This document shows, one piece after another, positions 51,080 to 61,137 of a DNA stretch of 64,000 nt. Positions within the stretch are counted from its first letter, which is position 1, and the number at the start of each line of letters is the position of its first letter. Position numbers and translations under genes: made by a program. The notes below the pieces were generated by a model. It did no database searches, had not been told where the DNA came from, and saw only the letters and a list, made by a program, of their open reading frames with translations. The stretch comes from Bellilinea sp034411135 (lineage in GTDB: Bacteria > Chloroflexota > Anaerolineae > Anaerolineales > Anaerolineaceae): contig DAOUMN010000016.1 in NCBI GenBank assembly GCA_034411135.1, forward strand, positions 1-64,000. Reading direction: 5' to 3'.

Positions 51080-53500
51080 TCATTCTGCTGCAGCGATTCG
51101 TTTTTCCATCAGCGCGCAGAACACCTCCACCACCCGCGGGTCGAACTGCACGCCGCTGAGTGAGCGAATGTATTCGAGCGCTTCGTGGTCTTTCCAGCCC
51201 GGGCGGTACAGGCGGTCGTCGGTCAACGCATCCCACACGTCAACCACCGCAAAAATACGCGCTGCCAGCGGGATATCCTCACCACGCAGCCCACGCGGGT
51301 AGCCGCTGCCGTCCCATCGCTCATGATGAGCATACGGAATTTCCAATGCCGGGCGCAGAAATTCGATCTGTGAAAGCAGATCGAAGGAATACACCGGGTG
51401 CATTTTCATCACCTGCCATTCTGTATCAGTCAGGGTTGAGGTTTTTTTGAGAATACTGTCCGGGATCGCCATTTTGCCGATATCGTGCAAAATTGCCCCG
51501 CGGCGAATGTGAACCAACGCTTCGCCGCGCACACCCATTGCCGCTGCCAGTTCCACCGCCAGGTCCGCCACCCGCTGCGAGTGTCCCTCGGTGTTGCCAT
51601 CGCGCAATTCCAGTGCGCGCGCCCAGCCGGCTATCGTATCATCGTACGCCAGGGTCAGATCCAGGTTGGCTGTTTTGAGATTCTTGAGCAATTGGGCATT
51701 ATCGATGGCAATCGCCGCCTGGTTGGCAAGCGCTTCGACGAAATTCATCCAGGCCGTATCGGTACTCCATGCCATGCGGTGAAAGATTTCCAACACCCCC
51801 TTGACCTGACCTTTGGAAACCAGCGGCAGGCAAATATAAGAAACAAAACCTTCCTCGATTACCCTTTCCATCGTCCAAAGGTTGTCCGGGGATTTTGCCA
51901 GATTTGCCAAACGCACCGTACGCCGCTTGAGCGCTGCCTGCCCAGCATGCCCTTCGCCAAGGCGCAGGCGCAGATCGCGGTCCAACCCGCTGCGAAATCC
52001 CTGCCCGGCGGCATACACCAGTTCACCGGTTTGATCCTCCAGCAGCAACACACTGGCAGCGTCCGCCCCCAGCTGCATGGTCACCTGCTCCAGAACCACC
52101 CGCAGCGTCATGGTTAGATCCATGCTGGCTGTAATTGCCATATCCACCGCGCGCAATGCCGCCATGTGACGTAATTGCTGCTGTACCTGTTCTTCGGCGC
52201 GGCGTTGATCGGTGATATCAATGAACATATCCAGCGTTGCTGGGGCACCTTCCCACTCAATAACGACCGCATGCACCTGCACCCAGCGGGTCTCGCGTGC
52301 CCGGTTGATCAATCGGAAAGCATAATACGCCGGAATATCCTCGCCGCGCAGTCGGCGGTGATAGCGGTCCATCACCATCAGCAAGTCGTCTGGATGCACC
52401 AGGCTGGCAATTTTCATCCCGATCAGTTCATCGACCGGGTAACCGGTTATGGCAGCAGCGGCAGGGTTGGCAAAGACCAGCGCATCGCCGCAGGATACCA
52501 CCACTCCTTCGCTGGCATTCTCGACCAGCAAACGGTATTTTTCTTCGCTGCGGCGCAATTGAAGGGTGCGCTTGTCCACTTCCTTGCGCAATGACCATGC
52601 AACCAGTAGGCTGATCAGCAATAAACCACCCGCCCCGCCAAGCCCAAAGATCCATGGGCGCAGCAGCAACCAGGTCGGACGCGATTCATACACCCCAAAC
52701 CACTTTTCCTGAATATCGGTCAGTTGACCACTATTGCTGACCAGGTAAAGTCCTTCGTTGAGCCGGGCAAGCAGTTCTTTGTTGCCATCCTTGACTGCCA
52801 TGCCGTACTTGCTCGGCAGGATTTCACCACCCACCCGGCGGACATTGGACAGTCCCAGCTCAGAGATAAGGAACTGACCCTGCAGCCGGTTGAGCAGGGC
52901 TGCATCATACATACCTTCATTGATCAATCGCAAGGCATTGCCAACATCCTGCACCAAAATCAACTGGGCGCCGGTATTTTGTTCCTGCATGTATTCCTGC
53001 ATCAATCCGGCGGTTTGCACCACCACCGTCCTATTGCGCAAGTCGTCCAGCGTTCTCAAATCCGAATTGAGCGGGACGAACAGATCAAAAGCAATGTAGG
53101 TGTATGGCACGCTGAAATCGAAAATTTTTTCGCGTTCTGCAGTCGGCACCATACCCAGCAGCAGGTCATACTTGCCATCGAGCAATCCCTGGCGCACCTC
53201 GCTCCATGGACCCAGCGTCACCTCCACCTCAAAGCCCATCTCCGCGGCAATAGCGCGGATCAGATCAACATTAAATCCTGTGGGCGTGCCATTATCGACG
53301 AACTCAAACGGTGGGTAACTCTGGTCACCCGCAGCGCGAATCACCCGCGGCTGTGAATCGGTTAACTGCCCGGTTGGCGTCGGAGGGGGGGTAACTTGCA
53401 TAGTGCCAGCCGCCGCATGATTCTGCCCAAACACATGCGCAAACAGGAATGCCCCCAGCAGACACAGTACAGCAATCCGGGCAAACCGATATATTTTCAT
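51080..53500 (-). CDS. Sensor HD-GYP phosphodiesterase with periplasmic-type solute-binding domain
   Basis: The protein has 806 residues: signal peptide (1-32), bacterial extracellular solute-binding domain family 3 (about 52-275, PPFEFVDNGTPTGFNVDLIR), one membrane helix (about 280-305), PAS (about 320-440), GAF (about 460-600) and HD-GYP (about 620-800). The last has HDIGKMAIPDSIL and the full HHERWDGSGYPRGL motif, so c-di-GMP (or cGAMP) hydrolysis is expected. An amino-acid- or sugar-like ligand outside probably controls it. The start overlaps the FGGY kinase stop by 4 nt (ATGA). No GGDEF partner is in the window. Confidence 0.9.
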   Translation of the reverse strand: MKIYRFARIAVLCLLGAFLFAHVFGQNHAAAGTMQVTPPPTPTGQLTDSQPRVIRAAGDQSYPPFEFVDNGTPTGFNVDLIRAIAAEMGFEVEVTLGPWSEVRQGLLDGKYDLLLGMVPTAEREKIFDFSVPYTYIAFDLFVPLNSDLRTLDDLRNRTVVVQTAGLMQEYMQEQNTGAQLILVQDVGNALRLINEGMYDAALLNRLQGQFLISELGLSNVRRVGGEILPSKYGMAVKDGNKELLARLNEGLYLVSNSGQLTDIQEKWFGVYESRPTWLLLRPWIFGLGGAGGLLLISLLVAWSLRKEVDKRTLQLRRSEEKYRLLVENASEGVVVSCGDALVFANPAAAAITGYPVDELIGMKIASLVHPDDLLMVMDRYHRRLRGEDIPAYYAFRLINRARETRWVQVHAVVIEWEGAPATLDMFIDITDQRRAEEQVQQQLRHMAALRAVDMAITASMDLTMTLRVVLEQVTMQLGADAASVLLLEDQTGELVYAAGQGFRSGLDRDLRLRLGEGHAGQAALKRRTVRLANLAKSPDNLWTMERVIEEGFVSYICLPLVSKGQVKGVLEIFHRMAWSTDTAWMNFVEALANQAAIAIDNAQLLKNLKTANLDLTLAYDDTIAGWARALELRDGNTEGHSQRVADLAVELAAAMGVRGEALVHIRRGAILHDIGKMAIPDSILKKTSTLTDTEWQVMKMHPVYSFDLLSQIEFLRPALEIPYAHHERWDGSGYPRGLRGEDIPLAARIFAVVDVWDALTDDRLYRPGWKDHEALEYIRSLSGVQFDPRVVEVFCALMEKRIAAAE

Positions 53501-55071
53501 TTAAAGTTGATCGGGTATTGTTTGACAATCTTGCGAATTTGATTATACAACGGTTGCAGGCGCGAATACATTTTTTGGTACACCGCGTGATACAGCTCCT
53601 GGTATATCTGATGCACTTTTTGGTCCGGCTGGAATGTATCGCCGGTACGCGTCATTGCACTAACCGCGTTTTCGAAATCGGGAAACAACTTCAAGCCAAC
53701 CGCCGCATCGATGGCTGCTCCCAACCCGGACGCTTCATAAACATGCGGGCGCGAGACCGGCAGACCAAATACATCCGCTGTGATCTGCATGGCACAGCGG
53801 CTCTGGCTGCCCCCGCCTGCCACGCGCAACTCTTCGATCTTCACCCCGCTGCGGATCTCGGTACGCCTTTTCCCTTCCAGCAACGCATAAGCCAGTCCCT
53901 CCAGTATGGCGCGGTAAAAATGAGCGCGCGTATGTACATCCCCAAAACCAATCACCGCGCCACGCGCTTCCGGACCGGGCACCTTCAACCCTGGCGACCA
54001 GTACGGCTGAAGCACAAGCCCTTGCGAACCGGGCGGCACCTGCTCGACCAAATGGTCAAACAATTCCTCCGGCTCGATCCCCAGCGTTTCTGCCTGTTGC
54101 TGCTCGAATAACCCAAACTCCTGCTTAAACCACGAAACCATCCAGAACCCGCGGTAGATCTGAATTTCCAGGTTATACGCCCCCGGCACCGCCGATGGAT
54201 AAGGCGGGATAAGCGGGATGACTTCGGTATAGCGGCGGTGGGTGGTGTTGATTGTAGCGGTGGTGCCGTAACTCAGGCAAGCCACTTGAGGCTGCACACA
54301 ACCGGCGCCGATCACCTCACAAGCTTTATCCGCCGCGGCAGCGATCAACGGCAACCCGGCGGGAATACCGGTTTCTTCCGCTGCCTGAGGAGTGATTTCG
54401 CCCAGCACACCTGCTGCCGGCACCAGCTCCGGTAAAATACTTGCGTCCATTGGCACAGCCTGCCACTTCCAATCGGCGCGTCCTGCCCAGCGCTGCAGCT
54501 TGTAATCGAACGGCAGGTAACCCACCTGGCAGGCAACCGAATCGACGAATTTTCCGGTCATGCGGTAGGTCAGGTAACCAGAAAGCAGTAAGAATTTATG
54601 CGTTTTCTTCCAGATCTCCGGCTGGTGGACGCGCAGCCAGTTGGCTTCGGCTTCGGCTTGCAGGTAAGCCACCGTATCGGTCATGCCGGTCAACATGAAT
54701 GCCAATCCCCATAACCCGCCAACCGGCTTAAGCCCTTCGGTGCGGCGCTGGTCGAGCCATACAATTGCCGGGCGCAGCGGGTTGCCATCCCTGTCGAGAT
54801 TGATCAACGTCGAGCGCTGCGTGGTCAGTGCCACCCCGGCAATACGGTCACGTGATACACCAGGAAAACGCCACAACCCCTGGCAAGCCCGACAGACACC
54901 CTGCCAGAAAACCGATGGGTCTTGCTCTGCCAAACCAGGCGCGGGTGCGGGTGAATGATAGGGCAGGATGGGAATGCGGTTTTTTGCAACCAGGTTTCCT
55001 TGAAGATCAAAGACCATAGCACGGATGCTTTGGGTACCATTATCGATTGCCAGAATATGATCTTTTTGCAT
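53497..55071 (-). CDS. FGGY-family carbohydrate kinase
   Basis: The protein has 524 residues. ILAIDNGTQSIRAMVFD near 6-22 is the phosphate-binding loop; the catalytic Asp falls in AAADKACEVIGAG near 245-257; the FGGY signature region holds LRVAGGGSQSRCAMQITADV near 418-437. The family phosphorylates sugars and polyols (xylulose, glycerol, ribulose, erythritol and others). It is embedded between two sensor genes with no sugar transporter or isomerase, so the substrate is open. Translation is coupled to the HD-GYP gene. Confidence 0.88.
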   Translation of the reverse strand: MQKDHILAIDNGTQSIRAMVFDLQGNLVAKNRIPILPYHSPAPAPGLAEQDPSVFWQGVCRACQGLWRFPGVSRDRIAGVALTTQRSTLINLDRDGNPLRPAIVWLDQRRTEGLKPVGGLWGLAFMLTGMTDTVAYLQAEAEANWLRVHQPEIWKKTHKFLLLSGYLTYRMTGKFVDSVACQVGYLPFDYKLQRWAGRADWKWQAVPMDASILPELVPAAGVLGEITPQAAEETGIPAGLPLIAAAADKACEVIGAGCVQPQVACLSYGTTATINTTHRRYTEVIPLIPPYPSAVPGAYNLEIQIYRGFWMVSWFKQEFGLFEQQQAETLGIEPEELFDHLVEQVPPGSQGLVLQPYWSPGLKVPGPEARGAVIGFGDVHTRAHFYRAILEGLAYALLEGKRRTEIRSGVKIEELRVAGGGSQSRCAMQITADVFGLPVSRPHVYEASGLGAAIDAAVGLKLFPDFENAVSAMTRTGDTFQPDQKVHQIYQELYHAVYQKMYSRLQPLYNQIRKIVKQYPINFK

Positions 55072-55123
55072 TCGCTGCCTCGATGGATAAAAAATTAACT
55101 TAATCAGATATCAGCGGTGGATT

Positions 55124-58105
55124 TCAGCGTCGGGCTGTATCCGTCAGCAAGTACCAGGCGGTGGGAAATTGCCGTTTGAGTTGGGTACGAATTTGAGAAA
55201 GCATCGTAGCTTCAGGTAAACGACCATCAAGGGCATTCTGTTCCACCAGTAAACAAAGACGGGCGGCTTCGTTAGCGCCCAGGTACGCGCAGCCGGACTT
55301 CAATGCATGGGCAATTTCACCCACCTGTTCTGGCTCACCTTTCTGCCAGGCATCTTTTAGGCGTACCAGGTTTCGAGCGATTTCTTCCAGGAATAAGCGT
55401 GCCACTTCCTCTCGATCCTCATCCAGCTCATCAAGCACGGTTGAGTACCCTGAGGGTTGCCGGATGGGAGCATTCTTCACTTCGGTTTGCCTGCCAAGTT
55501 TACGGGCAGCCGCTTCAATGGTCTTGCGCAGCTGTTCGATGGTGACCGGTTTGTTCAAACAGTCATCCATGCCAGCCTCCAGGCAATTTTGGCGCATGTG
55601 TTCAAACGAATAGGCTGTCAGGGCAACAATGACAGCCGGTTGCAATTCGGGCGGCAATGCATGGATCCTGCGCGAGGTTTCCAAGCCATCCATGTTCGGC
55701 ATTTGAATATCCAGCAAGAGCAGGTCCACCGCCTGCTGGCGGAGAATTTCCAACACCTCTTCGCCGCTGGTAGCCCTCAACGGATGATAGCCCAATTGCT
55801 CAAGGAACATCACCACCACCTTGAGATTGAGCTGGTTATCATCCGCCACCAGAATTTGAAGCGGGTAGAGGCTGGCGAAATGGGCATCGACCGGCGCGTT
55901 TCGTTTGCGCCGCGCCGCGCCACGCAGTGTTTTTTCGCCGTTCGCCAACAGGTTTTCGAGCACCGTTGTCAGCTGCGCGGCGTTGATCGGTGCGTGGATA
56001 ACCCCAGAAAAGCGCACCCGTTCCAGCTCGCTCAATTGAGTACCAAACGGGATCAGCAGCAGCAACGGAATACCACTGTCCGGCAAATTTTCCCACACCT
56101 CTTGCGGAATTGTGCTGCTTTGCGTGTCGTTCCAACTCACGTCAAGAATGGCTGCATCCAAACCTTCCGCATGCTGTAATTTTGCCGTAGCCTCTTCGCG
56201 ATTTGTGCTGGTTTCTACAACCATTCCATACCGCCGGGCATACTGGCGCACCATTCTGGCGGTGAACTCGTTGGCAGTCATCACCAGCAATGTCTTCCCG
56301 TTCAAGATCGGGTGATGGCGCGGTGCAGATTCCGCTTTCAACGGCAGGGTGAAGTGAAACACAGACCCAGATCCCGGCTCACTTTCCGCCCAGATGCGAC
56401 CGCCCATCTGCTCTACCAGGTGGCGGCAGATTGCCAACCCTAATCCAGTGCCGCCATAGCGATGAGACAAACTCGGATCGATCTGCGAAAAGATTTCGAA
56501 CAGTTGCGGCAGTTTTTCCGGGGGTATGCCAATACCGGTATCCATGACCATGAAATGCAATTGGGTCAGGTCATTTTGGGCGGGCGAGGATTCGACTCGC
56601 AGATTGACCTCGCCTTTTTCGGTGAACTTAACCGCATTGGCGAGTAAATTGACGAGCACCTGCCGGATTCGCCCGGCATCGCCGCACACAACCGCAGGCA
56701 CTTCGTCCTCCAGCCAATAGGTCAAATTCAATCCGCGCGCGCTTGCCTGTGGGGCAATCACATCCAGAGATTCTTCCAGGCAAGTGGTCAATTCGAACGA
56801 TTGCATTTCCAGATGCACCCGCCCGGCTTCGATTTTGGAGTAATCCAGAATTTCGTTGATCACATTCAACAGGGTACTGCCGGAGGTGTGAATCGTGCGA
56901 GTGAATTCAACCTGTTCAGGACTCAGGCGGGTGTTGAGCAGCAACTGGGTCATGCCCAGCACTGCATTCAAGGGGGTGCGGATTTCGTGGCTCATGTTTG
57001 CCAGGAAGAGAGTCTTGGCATTGGCAGCTTGTTCGGCAGCTTCTTTTGCCTGGCGCAAGTTCGTTTCCATTTGCCGTTCTTCGGTGATGTCGCGCAGCAG
57101 AATCAGCCTGCCCGCCGAACTGCCCCACCAGGTGGTCATCAACCAGGATGACACACGAAACACGCAGCGGTTGTTCTGGCGTACCAGTTCGATTTCGGTT
57201 TCGATCCGCTCTTCCCGCTCGTGTTTTAGCCCCAGCTGCTCCCATTCCGGGAAGAGAGTATCCAACCGGGCGCCAATCGCGTCATTTAAACCGGTATTCA
57301 AAAATTTTTCCGCCGCCGGGTTGATATCCAAAACACGCAGGTCGCGATTAATCACAATTACCGCGTCATCCATCGCGTCCAAAATCAACGTGCGCACTTC
57401 AGGGACTACGTCCAACATGCGGTAGCGAAAGACGCCAACCGAAAGAATCGGCACGCCGATCGCAAAAGACAGGGATGTCATCCAGATTTTTTGATCCGGA
57501 CTGCCGCCAAAAACAAGATATAACCCGGTCAGCAGCGGGATCGAGGCGCCTGCCAGCAATATGGTAACCTGCTGACGACGGTGAAAGCTGGTATGGAAGA
57601 AATATTCGATCAGTGCAGTCATGCAGATAATTGCCAGCAAAATTGGAAAAATCAGATAGATATAATAGCCGGCGCGCGGTATAAATGCAAAGACGATGAA
57701 GTTATGGAAAACACCTAAATGGGGCAGGCTATAAAACCATTCATGCAGTGGATTGGTCCACAATCCGATTAGCGCCAGCAGCTGCAACATCATGAAGCCC
57801 GCCATCCAGCGAAACAAGTATTTGATTCGTTTACCGGTGTATTCGAGCGTGAACCATAAAAAACCAACCGTGATCAAGGCAACACCGATGTATTTCAAAT
57901 TGAAAAATTGGATTTTGGAATGCAGCGGTATACTGATCACCTCGAACATGTACATCAAGGTAAAAAAAGCAATACCCACACACAGGATACCGAATGGGCG
58001 CGCAGCCGGAACCGTTTTGCGCAAATTGGAGTAGGCTGCCAGGGTAAACGAGACGACCGAAGCGAAAATAAGAATCAGAACATAAACGGATATTTGAATT
58101 TGCAT
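55124..58105 (-). CDS. Hybrid histidine kinase with 7TM N-terminus, PAS, two receiver domains and Hpt
   Basis: The protein has 993 residues. Seven membrane helices occupy about 5-228 (histidine-kinase N-terminal 7TM type). PAS follows (about 238-345), then HisKA with His373 in MSHEIRTPLN, then HATPase with LVNLLANAVKF, DTGIGIPPEKL and GGTGLGLAIC. A first receiver (about 605-720) is degenerate. The second (about 755-875) has the expected DD pair in LVADDNQLN and the phospho-Asp in LLLLDIQMPNMDG. An Hpt domain closes the protein with AHALKSGCAYLGA. The chain is complete for an internal phosphorelay; no response regulator with an output domain lies nearby. It shares an operon with the WD40-like and FGGY genes. 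Confidence 0.93.
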   Translation of the reverse strand: MQIQISVYVLILIFASVVSFTLAAYSNLRKTVPAARPFGILCVGIAFFTLMYMFEVISIPLHSKIQFFNLKYIGVALITVGFLWFTLEYTGKRIKYLFRWMAGFMMLQLLALIGLWTNPLHEWFYSLPHLGVFHNFIVFAFIPRAGYYIYLIFPILLAIICMTALIEYFFHTSFHRRQQVTILLAGASIPLLTGLYLVFGGSPDQKIWMTSLSFAIGVPILSVGVFRYRMLDVVPEVRTLILDAMDDAVIVINRDLRVLDINPAAEKFLNTGLNDAIGARLDTLFPEWEQLGLKHEREERIETEIELVRQNNRCVFRVSSWLMTTWWGSSAGRLILLRDITEERQMETNLRQAKEAAEQAANAKTLFLANMSHEIRTPLNAVLGMTQLLLNTRLSPEQVEFTRTIHTSGSTLLNVINEILDYSKIEAGRVHLEMQSFELTTCLEESLDVIAPQASARGLNLTYWLEDEVPAVVCGDAGRIRQVLVNLLANAVKFTEKGEVNLRVESSPAQNDLTQLHFMVMDTGIGIPPEKLPQLFEIFSQIDPSLSHRYGGTGLGLAICRHLVEQMGGRIWAESEPGSGSVFHFTLPLKAESAPRHHPILNGKTLLVMTANEFTARMVRQYARRYGMVVETSTNREEATAKLQHAEGLDAAILDVSWNDTQSSTIPQEVWENLPDSGIPLLLLIPFGTQLSELERVRFSGVIHAPINAAQLTTVLENLLANGEKTLRGAARRKRNAPVDAHFASLYPLQILVADDNQLNLKVVVMFLEQLGYHPLRATSGEEVLEILRQQAVDLLLLDIQMPNMDGLETSRRIHALPPELQPAVIVALTAYSFEHMRQNCLEAGMDDCLNKPVTIEQLRKTIEAAARKLGRQTEVKNAPIRQPSGYSTVLDELDEDREEVARLFLEEIARNLVRLKDAWQKGEPEQVGEIAHALKSGCAYLGANEAARLCLLVEQNALDGRLPEATMLSQIRTQLKRQFPTAWYLLTDTARR

Positions 58106-58118
58106 TCAGTTTACCGGG

Positions 58119-59885
58119 TTAACGCCAACCGTAATAAAAGAAAATATTGCCATCTGACTTCAGCACCGCCAGTGCTTGACCATCCGGAGCAAAGAGCAAC
58201 TCGACAACCGCACCGCCCACCTCACGCCGGTCGAGGATTTCGCCTTCCAGCGGTTCCCAGAAAATCAATCCACCATCCTCGCCAGCAGCTGCCAGTGACT
58301 CACCATCCGCCGACAGAGCAATCGCGCTAAGCGGCACACCAGCATCGATTTCGAGTTGTTGTTCACCGCTGGCAACATCCCAGAAACGAATCAGCGCTGC
58401 CGAAATGGTCACCAGGTGGCTTCCATCCGCGCTTAATGCAAGCAGGTCCACCGGCTGCCGGCTGACCTGCTGCTGGAAAACGGCTTCCCCGGTGTTCAAA
58501 TTCCAGACAATTGCCACGCCATTTTCTAACCCGGCAGCCAGCCAGCCGCCCTGCTGTGCCACAGCCAGACGGCGAATATTCTCCGGCGCACGCAAACGCT
58601 CGCCGGTCACGCCAAGAACTTCGAATGACCAGTAATTGACCCCAATCGGATCGTTGACCAGCAGAAGTCCTAGCGTTTGCGCATCCAGGAACTCGAAGCG
58701 ATTGATCCAACCTTCTTCTGACACGCTGGTTGGAGTTTGCAAAAATTGCTGCTCCCAATCGGGAATTTGCCAAACCCGCAAATCCGCTCCGGCACACACC
58801 AAGCGCCTTACATCCGGTGAGAAACGGCAGTCAACCTGGCTGCCTGCAAGGTCGAGGAAACGCAGCGTGTTGTATGTGCGTGGATCATATATGGATATGC
58901 CTCCATTGGACGACACCACAAAATACGCACCATCGCGCGACCAGTCTATCGAATAAACCTGGCTGCCAACCAGGTAAATACCCGGCGGCAGGGGCAATTG
59001 TGCGCCGTTCTCTTCCTCCGGCGGGGTCAGGGTCACTTCTTCCGTTGCAACCGGGGCACCTGTCGCCTGCGTTGTCACTGGCAGCGGAGTTGCATCAGCT
59101 GGTGGGTTGGTCGGTGTAGCAGGCGGCACTGCCACACCCGCCCGCAAAGGGCTAAACGGACTGAAGAACAGTGTGAAACCAACAAAACCCGCCAGGATCG
59201 CCAATAGCGCGATCAAGATCAGCATCAGCGGGCTGATTGAAGAACGTTTGATCTCCACCGCTTCTATCGCCGCTTTGACGGTTTCCATAGGCGCTGCCGG
59301 GGCTTTGCCCAGCTGCAAACGCAAATCGGTGAGGGTTTGTGAATCGATCGATGACGGCTCGGGCAGACTTTCCTCCACCGGCTGACTTGGGGCGGACTGC
59401 GGTACGGGCGGAGCGATGCGCCAATCCAACGCAGCCTCTTTCATGGATTCATCGAATGAAGCAGGCTCATTTTGCTCTGCACGGTCTATTGTTTCTACAC
59501 CACTCAGCTGGCGCAGCGAGTCCAGCCCGAGCGGTTCGATTTCATCCTGGTGCATAGACGGTGATACGGGCGGAGTTTCGGATTTAGCCGCCGGAGCGGA
59601 TTCGGGCTGCGTTGTCCAATCATCCATTGCGTCAGGTGGGGCGGGTTGGCGGGCTTGCAGAATCGCCAACGCTTTGCGGGCATGTTCGCTGCCCGGCAGG
59701 TGTTTGAGACACTGCTTCAATGTCGCAATGCGCTGTGCATCGCTCGGCATCGTATCCGCAAGCCAGATCCAAACCATTTCATCGGTTGGGTCTTCCTGCA
59801 CCAGCCGAAGCAGGATGCGCCGCGCGGCATCCTTCTCCCCCGCCCGCGCCAGCTGAACCGCTCGCATCAGATCCTGTGAAGGCAT
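58119..59885 (-). CDS. WD40-like repeat protein with membrane anchor
   Basis: The protein has 588 residues. The N-terminus (1-80) holds two TPR-like helix pairs (LMRAVQLARAGEKDAARRIL). A Pro/Ser/Glu-rich linker leads to a single membrane helix near 215-240. The C-terminal 300 residues form a WD40/YVTN-like beta-propeller, with repeats such as GGISIYDPRTYNTLRFLDL, LENGVAIVWNLNTGEAV and LAAAGEDGGLIFWEP. The TPR part is probably inside and the propeller outside. It starts the minus-strand signalling operon, 13 nt before the histidine kinase. The ligand is unknown. Confidence 0.85.
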   Translation of the reverse strand: MPSQDLMRAVQLARAGEKDAARRILLRLVQEDPTDEMVWIWLADTMPSDAQRIATLKQCLKHLPGSEHARKALAILQARQPAPPDAMDDWTTQPESAPAAKSETPPVSPSMHQDEIEPLGLDSLRQLSGVETIDRAEQNEPASFDESMKEAALDWRIAPPVPQSAPSQPVEESLPEPSSIDSQTLTDLRLQLGKAPAAPMETVKAAIEAVEIKRSSISPLMLILIALLAILAGFVGFTLFFSPFSPLRAGVAVPPATPTNPPADATPLPVTTQATGAPVATEEVTLTPPEEENGAQLPLPPGIYLVGSQVYSIDWSRDGAYFVVSSNGGISIYDPRTYNTLRFLDLAGSQVDCRFSPDVRRLVCAGADLRVWQIPDWEQQFLQTPTSVSEEGWINRFEFLDAQTLGLLLVNDPIGVNYWSFEVLGVTGERLRAPENIRRLAVAQQGGWLAAGLENGVAIVWNLNTGEAVFQQQVSRQPVDLLALSADGSHLVTISAALIRFWDVASGEQQLEIDAGVPLSAIALSADGESLAAAGEDGGLIFWEPLEGEILDRREVGGAVVELLFAPDGQALAVLKSDGNIFFYYGWR

Positions 59886-60087
59886 TTGGACAATGATCTC
59901 CTGATTAGGAATTATACCGAAGGATAACGGATTGGGTCGTTCGGTTTGCCATCCAGTTGCTGCCGCCTGCCGTCAGCAAACACCCCGCCTCTTTCAACCT
60001 TGCCGCCTGGCATGGGCGTGAGAAGCGGGGTATGGATTAAATCAAACCGCAACGCGGAGCATTCCGCAGTTATTCGCTCAGCCCGGC

Positions 60088-61044
60088 TCAGGCTGTTCGG
60101 GCAAGCAAGGCACGTACTTCGGATAGTTGCCCGGCGCTGCCCAGTTTTTCGTTCTTATGAGCGATGAACTTGGCATACTCGCTCATAAAAACCTTTCCCA
60201 CTGGGCGCAGGTCGAAATTCTCTGGGTGGTCACGGAAATATTCGCGATGCACCCGCGTCCACACCAGCCGCCCATCGGTATCGATGTTGACTTTGGTCAC
60301 ACCCAATTCAGCCGCCCGCCGGAAGGCATTTTCATCAACGCCCTTGGCGCCTTTCAGCTGCCCACCCGCGGCATTGATCCGTTCGACCTCCTCCTGCGGC
60401 ACCGAGCTGCTGCCGTGCATCACCAGCGGAAAACCGGGCAGCTCCTTCTGAATCTGCTCAAGCACGTCAAAGCGCAGCCCTTGCGAACCGGAGAACTTAT
60501 ACGCCCCGTGGCTGGTACCAATTGCTACTGCCAGCGAGTCACAACCTGAGCGTTCCACAAATTCGCGCGCTTTTTTCGGATCGGTCAGCTTGGCGTTTGC
60601 TTCATCCACGGCGACGTGCTCTTCAACCCCGCCCAATTGCCCCAGTTCGGCTTCCACTACTATCCCTCTGGCGTGGGCGGCTTCCACTACCCGGCGGGTG
60701 ATGGCAATATTCTCATCAAAATCCTCATGGCTGGCATCGATCATCACTGAGTAGTAGAAACCGCTGTTGATGCAATCATAGCAGGTTTCTTCATCACCAT
60801 GATCCAGATGAACGGCAAAGACCGCATCCGGGAAAACTTGCTCCGCGCTGCGGATTAAACCTTCCAGCATCAGTTTATGCGTGTACGAACGCGCGCCTTT
60901 ACTGATCTGGATGATAAACGGCGCCTGGCTGTCCAAATTGCCGCGGAACAACCCCATGGCTTGTTCTAGGTTATTGATGTTGTATGCACCAATCGCATAC
61001 TTGCCGTAAGCGGCTTTAAACAATTCTTTAGTTGTAACATTCAT
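60088..61044 (-). CDS. fba: Class II fructose-bisphosphate aldolase
   Basis: A zinc aldolase that splits or forms fructose-1,6-bisphosphate in glycolysis/gluconeogenesis. The 318-residue protein has YAIGAYNINNLEQAMG near 16-31, the zinc-binding and catalytic HLDHGDE near 79-85, VEAELGQLGGVEE near 131-143, GTSHGAYKF near 176-184 and LVMHGSSSVP near 208-217. GTSHG and HGSSS hold the other zinc His residues. GGAGAG precedes the ATG. It stands alone; the 202 bases downstream carry a GC-rich inverted element near 59981-60028 that may terminate it. A tagatose-bisphosphate aldolase is the main alternative. Confidence 0.92.
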   Translation of the reverse strand: MNVTTKELFKAAYGKYAIGAYNINNLEQAMGLFRGNLDSQAPFIIQISKGARSYTHKLMLEGLIRSAEQVFPDAVFAVHLDHGDEETCYDCINSGFYYSVMIDASHEDFDENIAITRRVVEAAHARGIVVEAELGQLGGVEEHVAVDEANAKLTDPKKAREFVERSGCDSLAVAIGTSHGAYKFSGSQGLRFDVLEQIQKELPGFPLVMHGSSSVPQEEVERINAAGGQLKGAKGVDENAFRRAAELGVTKVNIDTDGRLVWTRVHREYFRDHPENFDLRPVGKVFMSEYAKFIAHKNEKLGSAGQLSEVRALLARTA

Positions 61045-61137
61045 GAGTCACTCTCCAGGAGAAAAAATTCGCAACCATATTCCACGGGCAGAGTCGAATC
61101 AACTGGCTGCGATAATTCGCATCTCAATTATACCCAA

